Source: Roseiarcus sp963741405 (lineage in GTDB: Bacteria > Pseudomonadota > Alphaproteobacteria > Rhizobiales > Beijerinckiaceae). From it: DNA of 64,000 bases. Where the stretch lies: positions 62,001 to 126,000 of the forward strand of contig CAVUHX010000042.1 of assembly GCA_963741405.1 (NCBI GenBank), read 5' to 3'. Below are positions 9,141-18,477 of this stretch, one piece after another. How positions within the stretch are numbered: position 1 is the stretch's first letter; each line of letters starts with the position of its first letter. The notes under the pieces were generated by a model. It was not told the origin of the DNA. It worked only from the letters and a program-made list of their open reading frames with translations, and made no database searches. The position numbers and the translations under genes were made by a program.

Positions 9141-9185
9141 GTCAGGGTAGCGCGACTCTCCGTCGGCGATGTGGAGCCATTCCAT

Positions 9186-9755
9186 TGTCCGTCGCTGCGC
9201 CGCTGGTCAATGGTCTCGGGAAGCACCAGGGTTCAAAGAGACGTGAGGCGGACCCAATTCGCCAGCGTCGGGCGGCGCCAAGCGTGAATTCGATCCACCA
9301 GAATGGCCGCAAGGGCGACCGGGTGTTCGAGCCGCCAAATCTCTTTACGATTCCGTATGTTCATGTTATGGTCTCAATTGTGAGGACTTGAGCAGGGAAT
9401 GACGCAGAGGCGGCCGAACGCGCAACAGGATTGCCCCGCCACGGCGAGCAAGCCGACGCGAGCATCAACTCATGGCTCGGCGGGCCGGCCGAGCCGACGA
9501 GACAGGGGGGAGGGGGTCCAGGAACCCCGTCGCAAGCCATTGAAAACACTTGATTCGAAAAAGGAAATGAAAGGAAACGCAAGTGTCCGGAAGGGGTATT
9601 GGGCGTTCGGGCCGCGCGCCGGTACGGCGCCGCAAGGTTCTGCAAATCATTAAGACGGGCGCCTTTGCGTGAAAGCCGCGCCTTTGCTGAGCCGGACGCT
9701 TTGTCGTAAGGCGCTCGATGTGCAGGTCGCGAACCGGCGGAGCGATGAAGTTTCT
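9186..9755. other. Intergenic region, divergent promoters
   Basis: About 570 bases between the TonB-like gene and murI. Short frames exist (for example 9399-9653) but are basic, low-complexity and unlike proteins. The part around 9340-9390 is locally AT-rich and the likeliest promoter site. No repeat, RNA gene or operator was recognised. Confidence 0.35.
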
Positions 9756-10586
9756 GTGCCACGGGAAAATATTGGCCGCGCGCTTGTCTTCAATTCCGGG
9801 CTCGGCGGCCTGACGGTTCTCGCCGAGATCCGGCGGCTGCGGCCGGACGTCGAAATCGCCTATGTCGCCGACGATGCGGCTTTCCCCTACGGACGGCTCG
9901 GCGAGGGAGAACTTGTTTCTCGGGTCGAGACGGTGATGGCGATCATGATCGCGGATCGCCGCCCCGACATCGTCGTCGTCGCCTGCAGCACGGCCTCGAC
10001 GCTTGCTCTGCCTCGCCTGCGGGCGGCCTATCCTGGCATGCCGTTCGTCGGCGTCGTTCCGGCGATCAAACCGGCGGCCAGGGCCTCGCGCTCCGGGCTG
10101 ATCAGCGTGCTGGCGACCCGCGGGACGGTCGCGCGCGACTACACGCACGCGCTCGTGCGCGAACACGCGGGCGATTGCGAGGTCACCCTCGTCGGATCCT
10201 CTGCGCTCGCCCCGATCGCCGAACGCGCGATGCGCGGAGACGCCGTCGAGGACGCTGAGATCGCACGGGAAATTGCGCCGTGTTTCGTCGAGCGGGCAGG
10301 AAGGCGGACGGATCACGTCGTCCTCGCTTGCACGCATTTCCCCCTGCTGCTGGACGCGCTCGAGCGGCTCGCGCCCTGGCCGGTCACCTTCGTCGATCCG
10401 GCTCCGGCGATCGCGCGACGGCTCGATTCGCTGCTCGGAACCAGGCAGAATCCCATTGACTCCAATCGCCCCGGCGCCCTGATCTTCACCAGCGGCATCG
10501 GGCCGCAGCCAAGCCTGCAAAAGGCCTTGCTTCGGTACGGATTGGAGTTTACCCCCACGGCGGCGATCAGCCGGGCGCCAGCCTGA
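9756..10586 (+). CDS. murI: Glutamate racemase, with atypical active-site residues
   Basis: Cofactor-independent racemase supplying D-glutamate for peptidoglycan. The two Cys-containing motifs are present: VVACSTAST (first catalytic Cys) and LACTHFPLL (second Cys), plus the glycine-rich GLGGLTV near the N-terminus. Two positions differ from the usual consensus: the family FDSG reads FNSG (Asp to Asn) and CNTA reads CSTA (Asn to Ser). The open frame begins with a GTG at 9669, but homologues start a few residues before the FDSG motif, so the GTG at 9756 (276 residues) is chosen; neither start has a strong ribosome site. Confidence 0.78.
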   Translation: MPRENIGRALVFNSGLGGLTVLAEIRRLRPDVEIAYVADDAAFPYGRLGEGELVSRVETVMAIMIADRRPDIVVVACSTASTLALPRLRAAYPGMPFVGVVPAIKPAARASRSGLISVLATRGTVARDYTHALVREHAGDCEVTLVGSSALAPIAERAMRGDAVEDAEIAREIAPCFVERAGRRTDHVVLACTHFPLLLDALERLAPWPVTFVDPAPAIARRLDSLLGTRQNPIDSNRPGALIFTSGIGPQPSLQKALLRYGLEFTPTAAISRAPA

Positions 10587-10652
10587 CGCGCGCCCGCGCG
10601 CTCTCTTGGCTCGAGAGCGCCGCCAGTCGATCATTCGGAAAGGCCAGCGCCC

Positions 10653-13310
10653 ATGCGCACTTCGGTCGGGCAGCCCGTTCGCCTCGTCGATTATCGTGTC
10701 CCGGATTTCCTCATCGACGCGGTCGACCTTGACATATCGCTCAACCGCAACGCGACGCGCGTCGTCTCGACCCTGTCGATCAGAGCCAATCCGGCCGGCC
10801 GCGCCGACGTTGCCCTCGCCCTTGATGGCGACGACCTTGTTTTCGTAGCCGCGGAACTCGACGGTCGGCCGCTGGAACCTGGAAGCTTCGAGGCGAGCGC
10901 CTCGCAGTTCTTGCTTTCCAGCCCACCGAAGCGGCCTTTCGTGCTCAGGATCGAGACGCGCCTCGATCCCGCGGCCAACACCAAGCTGATGGGCCTTTAT
11001 CGTTCCGGCTCCGCCTACTGCACCCAGTGCGAAGCCGAGGGCTTTCGTCGGATCGCGTATTTCCTCGATCGTCCGGACGTCCTATCGACCTATCGCGTCA
11101 GGCTCGAAGCGGATCGCAGCGAGGCGCCGGTTCTGCTCTCCAACGGCAATCTCGAGGGCGCGGGCGAGTCGGAAACCGCAGGCCGTCACTGGGCCGTCTG
11201 GAGCGACCCGCATCGGAAGCCGTGCTACCTGTTTGCGCTGGTCGCGGGCGATCTCGCGCACATATCCAACTCCTTCGTCACCGCTTCGGGTCGCAGCGTC
11301 GCCCTCGCAATCTACGTCGAACCGGGCCGCGAAGAGCGCGCGCATTACGCGATGGACGCGCTGAAGCGTTCGATGGCGTGGGACGAGCGGGTCTACGGAC
11401 GGGAATATGATCTCGACGTGTTCAACGTCGTGGCCGTCCCTGATTTCAATATGGGGGCGATGGAGAACAAGGGTCTCAACATCTTCAACGACAAATACGT
11501 CCTGGCGTCGCAGCAGACGGCGACGGATGACGACTACGCCGGCATCGAAGGGGTGATCGCGCACGAATATTTTCACAACTGGACCGGCAACCGCGTCACC
11601 TGCCGCGACTGGTTCCAGCTCTGCCTCAAGGAAGGCCTGACGGTGTTCCGCGACCAGGAGTTTTCCGCGGACATGCGTTCGGCGGCGGTGAAGCGAATCG
11701 CCGAGGTGCGGGCCCTGCGGTCGGCGCAGTTTCCCGAGGACGCCGGCCCGCTCGCGCACAATGTTCGGCCGGAGGTCTACAACGAAATCAGCAATTTCTA
11801 CACCGCGACGGTTTACCAAAAGGGCGCCGAGGTCATCCGGATGCTCAAGCGGCTGATCGGCCCCGACGCCTTCCGCGCGGGCATGGACATGTATTTCCAT
11901 CGCTTCGATGGAAAGGCGGCCACGGTCGAGGACTTTATCGGCTGCTTCGCCGACGTTTCGGGACAGGATCTCGGGCGGTTCATGCGCTGGTATACGCAGG
12001 CCGGCACGCCGAAGCTGACCGTGCGAACCGCCTACGACCCTGCGGCGAAAACCTTCCGCGTCGACATCGCTCAGACGCTCGCGCCGACGCCGGGTCAGGC
12101 GAACAAGGCGCCCATGACGATGCCCATCGCGCTGGGCCTGGTCGATCCGGAAGGGGGCGACTTTGCACTCTCTACCGTCGACGCCAAGGCTGAGGAGATC
12201 GCCGAGGGCGTCTTTCGACTGAACGAGGCGGAGCGGTCGATCGTTTTTCGCGGAGTTCCGCGGCGACCGACGCTTTCGTTCCTGCGCGGTTTCTCTGCAC
12301 CTGCGCGGGTCGAGGACGACCTCACCGAGGATGATCTCATCGTCCTTTCGCGCCACGACAGCGACAATTTCAATCGCTGGCAGGCCCTCCAGAGCCTGGC
12401 GACGCGTGTGCTTCTGCGCAGCGTCGCAGCGATTCGAGCCGGTGGCGCGCCTGAGCGGAACGAGGGCCTGATCTCCGCGTTCGGCGCTCTGATCGGGGAT
12501 GCGCGCGAAGGCCGGGTCGATCCGGCCTTTGCTGCGCAGGCCATGACGCTGCCGACCGAAGCGGATATCGCGCGCGAGATCGGCGAGGACGTGGATCCGG
12601 ACGCGATCTATGCCGCGCGCAAGACGTTGCGCGGCTCCCTCGGCCGCAAGCACAGCCGCGCGCTCGCGGATCTGCACGAATGGCTCGCGGATTCGAGACC
12701 CTTCAGCCCGGACGCCGAGGCGGCCGGCCGGCGGGCGCTGCGCAATGTCGCGCTAGCGCTCTATGCCGACGGAGACGTCATCGAGGGACTCGAGCGGGCG
12801 CACCGTCAGCTCGCCGAGGCCGACAACATGACCGAGCGCTTCGGCGCGCTCACCCAGATCATCCTCAAGCCGAACGCCGGTCGCGAGCGGGCCTCGGACG
12901 CGTTCAGCCGCCGTTACGCCATGGAGCCGCTCATCCTTGACAAGTGGTTTGCGCTCAATGCGCAGATACCCGAGCGCGAGACGCTCGATCGTGTGCGGTC
13001 GCTCATGGGCCATCGCGGATTCTCGATGTCCAATCCGAATCGTGTGCGGGCGCTGATCGGCGGGTTCACCGCCAACCACACACAGTTCAATCGCTCCGAT
13101 GGAGCGGGCTTCGCCTTTCTCGAGGAAATGGTTGTCGCTCTCGATCCGAGCAATCCGCAGATCGCCGCGCGCCTTCTCACTGCGATGCGTTCCTGGCGCT
13201 CGCTCGAGGAAACCAGGCGCCGGATGGCCGAGGCGATGCTGAACCGGATCTCTGCACGGCCCGCACTCTCGCCTGACGTGCGCGATATCGTGACGCGCAG
13301 TCTCGCCTGA
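10653..13310 (+). CDS. pepN: Aminopeptidase N (M1 family zinc metallopeptidase)
   Basis: Cytosolic aminopeptidase of 885 residues that removes N-terminal amino acids. Seen: the exopeptidase motif GAMEN (GAMENKGLNIF) near residue 270, the zinc-binding HEYFHNW (HExxH) followed 18 residues later by KEGLTVFRDQEF providing the third ligand Glu, and the C-terminal DUF3458-type helical repeats. Length equals that of Escherichia coli-type PepN (about 870-890). GGAAAGG lies 9-15 bases ahead of the ATG. It follows murI with a 66-base gap and may be co-transcribed. Confidence 0.95.
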   Translation: MRTSVGQPVRLVDYRVPDFLIDAVDLDISLNRNATRVVSTLSIRANPAGRADVALALDGDDLVFVAAELDGRPLEPGSFEASASQFLLSSPPKRPFVLRIETRLDPAANTKLMGLYRSGSAYCTQCEAEGFRRIAYFLDRPDVLSTYRVRLEADRSEAPVLLSNGNLEGAGESETAGRHWAVWSDPHRKPCYLFALVAGDLAHISNSFVTASGRSVALAIYVEPGREERAHYAMDALKRSMAWDERVYGREYDLDVFNVVAVPDFNMGAMENKGLNIFNDKYVLASQQTATDDDYAGIEGVIAHEYFHNWTGNRVTCRDWFQLCLKEGLTVFRDQEFSADMRSAAVKRIAEVRALRSAQFPEDAGPLAHNVRPEVYNEISNFYTATVYQKGAEVIRMLKRLIGPDAFRAGMDMYFHRFDGKAATVEDFIGCFADVSGQDLGRFMRWYTQAGTPKLTVRTAYDPAAKTFRVDIAQTLAPTPGQANKAPMTMPIALGLVDPEGGDFALSTVDAKAEEIAEGVFRLNEAERSIVFRGVPRRPTLSFLRGFSAPARVEDDLTEDDLIVLSRHDSDNFNRWQALQSLATRVLLRSVAAIRAGGAPERNEGLISAFGALIGDAREGRVDPAFAAQAMTLPTEADIAREIGEDVDPDAIYAARKTLRGSLGRKHSRALADLHEWLADSRPFSPDAEAAGRRALRNVALALYADGDVIEGLERAHRQLAEADNMTERFGALTQIILKPNAGRERASDAFSRRYAMEPLILDKWFALNAQIPERETLDRVRSLMGHRGFSMSNPNRVRALIGGFTANHTQFNRSDGAGFAFLEEMVVALDPSNPQIAARLLTAMRSWRSLEETRRRMAEAMLNRISARPALSPDVRDIVTRSLA

Positions 13311-13545
13311 CGACCCGGTTTCTGCCTCCGTAAGGTGCGTTGGATCATAGGCCGCTTAGCCTGACGTTGCGGACGCCCGCGTCGGGACGCCCGCCCGCAG
13401 AGGCGTCGTTCTCCCCTTGTCCGGAAAATTCGCCCAAGGCCTGTCAAGGGGCTGGACAAAGATTCGCACAAGGATTCTTATCGTAGTGATTCGGGTTGAA
13501 CGGCGGGTTTGCCCGACTTCATTTGGCAAGGTCCTGGGAGCGAAA

Positions 13546-15831
13546 ATGACGCGTGCGAGCGCGGCAAACGCTGAGGCTTGCCCCGGGGAAGGGGCGCGGC
13601 GCCGGAGCGGGGCAACTGCTCGTCGCGTCCACCCGGCGCGCGCAGGCTGGGCGCCGCCGGCCGTGTCGGTCGCCGTGGTCATGGCGATCGTCCTCGTCAC
13701 CACGGCGACGGTGCGCCATCTCGCGGTCGAGCACGATCTTGCTCTGTCGGAGGCCGCTCGAGAGGTCGATATGCGTGCGACCCTGATTGCGGCCCGTCTC
13801 AACGCCGCGCTTGCCGCTGCGCCGCAGGCGTCGCCGGCGGAGATCTTCCGGCGCGTGCTCGAAGCCCGCCCGGACGAGCGCCTCGACAGGGCGGTTCTGG
13901 TCGACCGGGCGGGACGGCGGATCGCCGGCGATCCTTTGGAGACAGGGGGCGCCGCGGCGGACGATCCGGTCTCGCGTGTGACGCGAGGCGGTGAAACCGG
14001 CGTCGTTCGGATTTCAGACGACTCTGCCGGCGACCGCTTTGCGACGGTAAGGTCCCTGCCCGCGACCGCTGGTCGCGTCGGCTTCGCCTCTTCGGTCGAG
14101 GGCCATCTCGCCGCGTGGAGACGCGCCGCGACGGTGACAATCCTCCTGCTCGCCACCACGATCGCGCTCGTCGTCGCGGCCGGGAGCCTCTACGCGGCCG
14201 ATGTCCGCAACAGACGCAAACGCCTGCGCGAGGATATCGCCATTCGGGCCCGCCTCGATCTCGCGCTGAATCGGGGACGTTGCGGCCTTTGGACATGGGA
14301 CCTGAAACGCGGCCGCATCGTCTGGTCGGCGTCGATGTTCGGCGTCCTCGATCTCGTCGAGCGGCCGGGCCACTGGACAGTGGCCGAACTGCAGGACCTG
14401 ATGCACCCGGAGGACCACAGCCTGGACGGGATCGCGCGGCGCGCCGCCGAGCGGAGCGGCGATTATATCGAGGTCGAATTTCGCATGCGCGCCGCCGACG
14501 GGCGGTGGGTATGGCTGCACAAGCGCGCCGAACTGGTCGAGGACGAAGAGACAGGGCAGGCCTGTCTCGTCGGCATCGCTTTCGACATCACCGAGCGCAA
14601 GCGGGAAGCGGAAGCCTCCGCGACCGCTGACCAGCGGCTGCGCGAGGCGATCGAGGCCATTTCCGAAGCCTTCGTGCTTTGGGACTCGAGCAATCGTCTG
14701 GTGCTGTGCAATTCGAAATACCAGCGCCTGCACGATCTGACGGATGAGGCCGTCCGGACTGGCGCGCATTATGCCGACTTCTCGACGCTCATCCGGAACG
14801 CGCAGCCGGAATCAGGCACGCCCGTCGAGACGAGCCGGCATTGCCGCACGTTCGAGGCGCGCCTGGCCGACGGACGTTGGCTTCAGGTCAACGAGCGGCG
14901 TACGCGCGACGGAGGATTCGTATCGGTCGGCACCGACATCACCGCGCTCAAGGAGCACGAAGAGCAGCTGATGAGTTCGGAACGGCTCCTGCTTGCGACG
15001 GTCGCCCAGCTGCGACAGTCGCGTCGTTCGCTCGAGGAGCAGGCCCAGCAGCTCGGCGAGCTTGCCGAGCGCTACCATGAGCAGAAAGCGCAGGCCGAGG
15101 CGGCCAACCGCGCCAAGGTGGAATTCCTCGCCAACATGAGCCATGAGCTGCGCACCCCGCTCAATGCAATCATCGGCTTCTCCCAGCTGATGGGAAGCCA
15201 GACCTTCGGGCCGCTGGGGTCGGAGAAATATCGCGACTATTGCCAGCACATTTCCGCCAGCGGGGAATATCTCCTGCACGTCGTCAGCGACGTCCTCGAC
15301 ATGTCGCGTCTCGAGGCGGGGCGGGAGCGGCTGACCTACTGCCGGTTCCCCGCGGGCGATGCAGTCAGCCGGGCGGTGCAGGACGTGGCGGCGACCGCGC
15401 GGGAAAAGCGGATCTCGGTGAGCGTCGACGTCGACGCGGAGCTCTTCATCGAGGCGGATCGGCACGCCCTCGAACGGATCCTCACGACGCTGATGCGCAA
15501 CGGGGTCAAGTTCGCACCCGAGGGCGGCGCCGTGGAAGTCGGCGCCGAGGCGATCGCCGAGCGCATCTATTTCTACGTCGAAGACAACGGGCCGGGCATC
15601 GCCGCAGAAGACATCGCGCGCCTGGGCAGGCCCTTCGAGCAGGGCGACGCCGTCATGGCCGACGGGATGAAGGGATCCGGCCTCGGCCTTGCGATCGCCA
15701 ACTCGCTGGTCGAACTGCACGGCGGATCGCTCCGCCTCGGGTCGCGGCAGGGGGAGGGCGCGGTCGCCGTGGTCGCGCTGCCCCGGGTCCAGCGGGGCCA
15801 CCGGGCGATGGCGCTCGCCAAAGTCGCCTAG
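13546..15831 (+). CDS. Membrane-bound PAS sensor histidine kinase
   Basis: Hybrid-less histidine kinase of 761 residues. N-terminal transmembrane helix (AVSVAVVMAIVLVTTATV), periplasmic segment of about 110 residues, second helix (ATVTILLLATTIALVVAAG), then a PAS/PAC unit (about 245-370, ending VGIAFDITERKREAE), a second PAS ending VGTDITALK, a coiled coil, the HisKA H-box FLANMSHELRTPLN, an N-box NGVKFAPEGG and G-boxes DNGPGI and GSGLGLAI. The architecture resembles PleC/DivJ-like alphaproteobacterial kinases. The open frame extends to 13417, but GGGAG lies just before the ATG at 13546. No response regulator is adjacent, so it is an orphan kinase. Confidence 0.87.
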   Translation: MTRASAANAEACPGEGARRRSGATARRVHPARAGWAPPAVSVAVVMAIVLVTTATVRHLAVEHDLALSEAAREVDMRATLIAARLNAALAAAPQASPAEIFRRVLEARPDERLDRAVLVDRAGRRIAGDPLETGGAAADDPVSRVTRGGETGVVRISDDSAGDRFATVRSLPATAGRVGFASSVEGHLAAWRRAATVTILLLATTIALVVAAGSLYAADVRNRRKRLREDIAIRARLDLALNRGRCGLWTWDLKRGRIVWSASMFGVLDLVERPGHWTVAELQDLMHPEDHSLDGIARRAAERSGDYIEVEFRMRAADGRWVWLHKRAELVEDEETGQACLVGIAFDITERKREAEASATADQRLREAIEAISEAFVLWDSSNRLVLCNSKYQRLHDLTDEAVRTGAHYADFSTLIRNAQPESGTPVETSRHCRTFEARLADGRWLQVNERRTRDGGFVSVGTDITALKEHEEQLMSSERLLLATVAQLRQSRRSLEEQAQQLGELAERYHEQKAQAEAANRAKVEFLANMSHELRTPLNAIIGFSQLMGSQTFGPLGSEKYRDYCQHISASGEYLLHVVSDVLDMSRLEAGRERLTYCRFPAGDAVSRAVQDVAATAREKRISVSVDVDAELFIEADRHALERILTTLMRNGVKFAPEGGAVEVGAEAIAERIYFYVEDNGPGIAAEDIARLGRPFEQGDAVMADGMKGSGLGLAIANSLVELHGGSLRLGSRQGEGAVAVVALPRVQRGHRAMALAKVA

Positions 15832-16135
15832 CCTGGCGCGTTTGGCGAAATTTTAGCGGCGGGGCCCTGATCTCTCAAGGACTTGCGACCCCATTTAGCG
15901 TCACGCCGACGGGCGGCCGATGAAGGCCTGTCCGATCATGTAATAACACAAACTCTATATGGTATTTACCGCCTTCCGCCTTTCGGATATGTGGGGGCCG
16001 CGGCCTTCGGGAGCGGCTTGCGTCCCGTTCCGTTTCGGACAATTGTCAACATGAGAGGGGCGGATTTCCGGCGCTGGAGCGATGCAAGCGCCCAACGCCT
16101 GCGGACAAACCTGGCCTCGTCCGGGCGACGCTTGA
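15832..16135. other. Intergenic region before the fixLJ remnant
   Basis: About 300 bases between the orphan kinase and the broken fixL. The stretch near 15938-15970 (GTAATAACACAAACTCTATA) is AT-rich against the local background and is the best promoter candidate. I looked for a TTGAT-N4-ATCAA FixK/FNR box and did not find one. Confidence 0.35.
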
Positions 16136-17676
16136 TTAAGGACGAGAACGTTCAAACTTGCGGCGAAGCGGCGCGGCGGCGGGCTGGCGCTGGCGCTCGG
16201 CGCCATTCACGACACGCGCTGGCCGCTGAAGATCGGGATCGGGCTCGCAGCGAGCCTGTCCGGGGTCGTGCAGCGCCTCGCGCTCGGACCGGGAGCCTTC
16301 GGGCATCTCCCCTACCAGGTCTTCTATCCAGGGGTCATCGCCGCCTCGATTCTGGGCGGGCTGATTCCCGGCGTCGCCGCCGCGGCGGCCGGAGCGTTCT
16401 GGGGCGTTCTGTTCGCGATGCCGGAGGATCCCGCTCCGGCCCTGCGGCTTGTGCTGTTTCTGCTCAATTCCTTCGCCATTTCCGGCCTCGCGGAAGCGAT
16501 GCACCGGGCCCTCCGGCGCCTGGGCGAGGCCGAGGGGCGGCGGGCCGAAGCAGAACCGCTCCTGGTCGCCAACGAGAGATTCCGGCTGACTCAAGCCTCC
16601 AAGGCGATTGCGGCCTTCGATCTCGATGTCGGAACGAACACGGCGAGGGATGCGGACGCGCTGCGGCGCATGTTCGGATTTGCGCCGGGAGCGGTGATCA
16701 ACCCCGATGCGGTTCGGAGCGCTGCGCTGAAGGACGACGTCCCGAAAATCACCGCGGCGCCACCACGGATATATCGCCGATTATCTGCGCACCGGCGTCG
16801 CGAAGGTCATCGGGGTCGGCCGCGAAACGGAGGGACAGCGCAAGGACGGCAAGACCTTCCCGATCGAACTGGCGATTGTCGAGGCCATCGTCAACTCCGA
16901 GCTGATCTTCGTCGGCTTCGTGCGGGACCTCTCCGAGCGGCGCAATTTCGAAATGCGCATGGACCAGCTTTCGGCGCAGCGCCTGACCGCCATCGGCGGA
17001 ATGGCCGGCGCGCTGTCGCACGAGCTCAACCAGCCGCTGGCGGCGGCGGCCGTCTACCTCGCGACAGCGCGACGGATGCTCGGTCGCGCCCCGGACGATC
17101 GGCTCGCGCCGGTCGAAGACGCCCTGAGACGCGCCGGAGAACAGGTCGACAGGATGGGCGACATGATTCGGCGTCTTCGCGCGTTCGTCGCGCACGGCGA
17201 GGCCGACAAGAGCCATCAGAGCCTGCACGAGCTGATCCGCGAAGTCGTGGCGGTCGCGTTTCCCGACGGCCGGACGCTCCAGCCCGCTGTAACGCTGAGC
17301 CTCAAGGCGGAAGACGACGAAGTCCTCATGGACAGGATCCAGATCGGGCAGGTCCTGTCGAACCTCCTTCGCAACGCCAGGGAGGCGACGGTGGAGACGG
17401 GCGGATCGCAGGTCTCCGTTTCAACCGAGGGAATCGCCGAAGGTGTGATCCGGCGCAACGTCTCGGACGATGGTCCGGGGCTTGGCGATGCGGTAAGAGA
17501 AAGCCTGTTTTGAGCCGCTCACATCGACCAAAGCGAACGGAATGGGCGTCGGGCTGTCAATTTCGAAGTCGATCATCGAAGCCCATTACGGGCGCATTTG
17601 GGGTGAATCGGGTCCCGACGGCGGGGCCGTTTTCAGCTTCACTCTGCCGCTGGCGGTCGCGGAGAGCGGCGAATGA
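16136..17676 (+). pseudogene. fixL: Broken FixL-like sensor histidine kinase
   Basis: Oxygen-sensing kinase of the FixLJ system, here in three reading frames. Segment 1 (about 16136-16745) encodes transmembrane helices (HLPYQVFYPGVIAASILGG and following) and the start of a PAS domain. Segment 2 (about 16746-17510) resumes with RHHGYIADYLRTGVAKVIGVGR, which aligns to the second half of the haem PAS; the first His (codon 16761) sits where Bradyrhizobium FixL has its haem ligand. The H-box SHELNQPLA and N-box NLLRNAREA follow. Segment 3 (after an extra T in the TTTT at 17508-17511) supplies EPL...GMGVGLSISKSIIEAH. The first half of the haem PAS is missing. No ATG starts segment 1. The stop overlaps fixJ by 4 bases. 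Confidence 0.8.
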
Positions 17677-18284
17677 GCGACCACCAGTGCGTTCACGTGA
17701 TCGACGACGACGACGCGCTTCGCGACTCCGTCCGGCTGTTCCTGGTCAATGAGGGGCTGAGCGTCAGGACTTACGCTTCGGCGAATGAATTCCTCGCCGA
17801 ACTGGACAGCCTTCAACCGGGCTGCGTCGTGACCGACGTGCGCATGCCGGGCATGAGCGGGATGGAGCTCCTGGCGCATATCGCCACGAGGGAGCTTTCG
17901 TTGCCGGTGATCGTCATCACCGGTCACGCCGATGTCCCGCTCGCGGTCCGGGTTATGAAGCAAGGCGCGGTCGACCTATTGGAAAAACCGTTCAGGGCGG
18001 AAGAGCTGATCGGCGCCGTCCGGAGAGGGCTCGCGCTCGGCAAGGACGCGCAGCTGAACGGGACGCCCGTCGAAGTCGCGCTCGCCCGTCGGGCGATGCT
18101 GAGCGCTCGGGAGAGCGAAGTCCTGGAGAGGCTGATCAAGGGGCAACCCAACAAGATCATCGCCTATGAGATGGGAATCAGTCCGCGGACCGTGGAAGTT
18201 CACCGCGCCAATGTGATGAAGAAGACGCAGGCCGGGAGCCTTTCCGAACTCATCCGCATGTTCCTGAACGCCGATCGGAGCTGA
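17673..18284 (+). CDS. fixJ: FixJ-family response regulator
   Basis: Two-component transcription factor, 203 residues. The receiver domain (1-120) shows DDDDALR acidic pocket, phosphoacceptor Asp in VVTDVRMPGMSG, Thr in VITGHADV and Lys in LLEKPF. The C-terminal LuxR/GerE HTH reads LSARESEVLERLIKGQPNK...ISPRTVEVHRANVM. FixJ normally activates fixK and nitrogen-fixation or microaerobic genes after FixL phosphorylation. Start overlaps the fixL stop (ATGA). The regulator appears intact while its partner kinase is broken, so it may be unregulated or served by another kinase. Confidence 0.9.
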   Translation: MSDHQCVHVIDDDDALRDSVRLFLVNEGLSVRTYASANEFLAELDSLQPGCVVTDVRMPGMSGMELLAHIATRELSLPVIVITGHADVPLAVRVMKQGAVDLLEKPFRAEELIGAVRRGLALGKDAQLNGTPVEVALARRAMLSARESEVLERLIKGQPNKIIAYEMGISPRTVEVHRANVMKKTQAGSLSELIRMFLNADRS

Positions 18285-18477
18285 GCTTCCGGTCCGGGTG
18301 ACGCCCGACTGAATACCTGCGGCGCTGAAAGAGCAGCCGTTCTCCAGCCCGGGCATCGGACGGCAAATCGGAACGGCGAGCTGCTGACATATTCCGGACC
18401 GACTGCCGAGGTGGGAGCCGGTATCAGCGGGCGCCGAACGCACCGCTCAGCGCGTGCGTCAAGCAAAAGGACCAAAC

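Noticed and set aside
8403..9287. 294-codon plus-strand frame rich in Arg and Gly
   Set aside because: Antisense to the proline-rich TonB spacer; the low-complexity text explains its openness.
9399..9653. 84-codon frame before murI
   Set aside because: Basic, low-complexity, no ribosome site and no recognisable family.
15832..16135. FNR/FixK anaerobox upstream of fixLJ
   Set aside because: Only a half site (TTGAT) occurs near 16132; the second half is missing.
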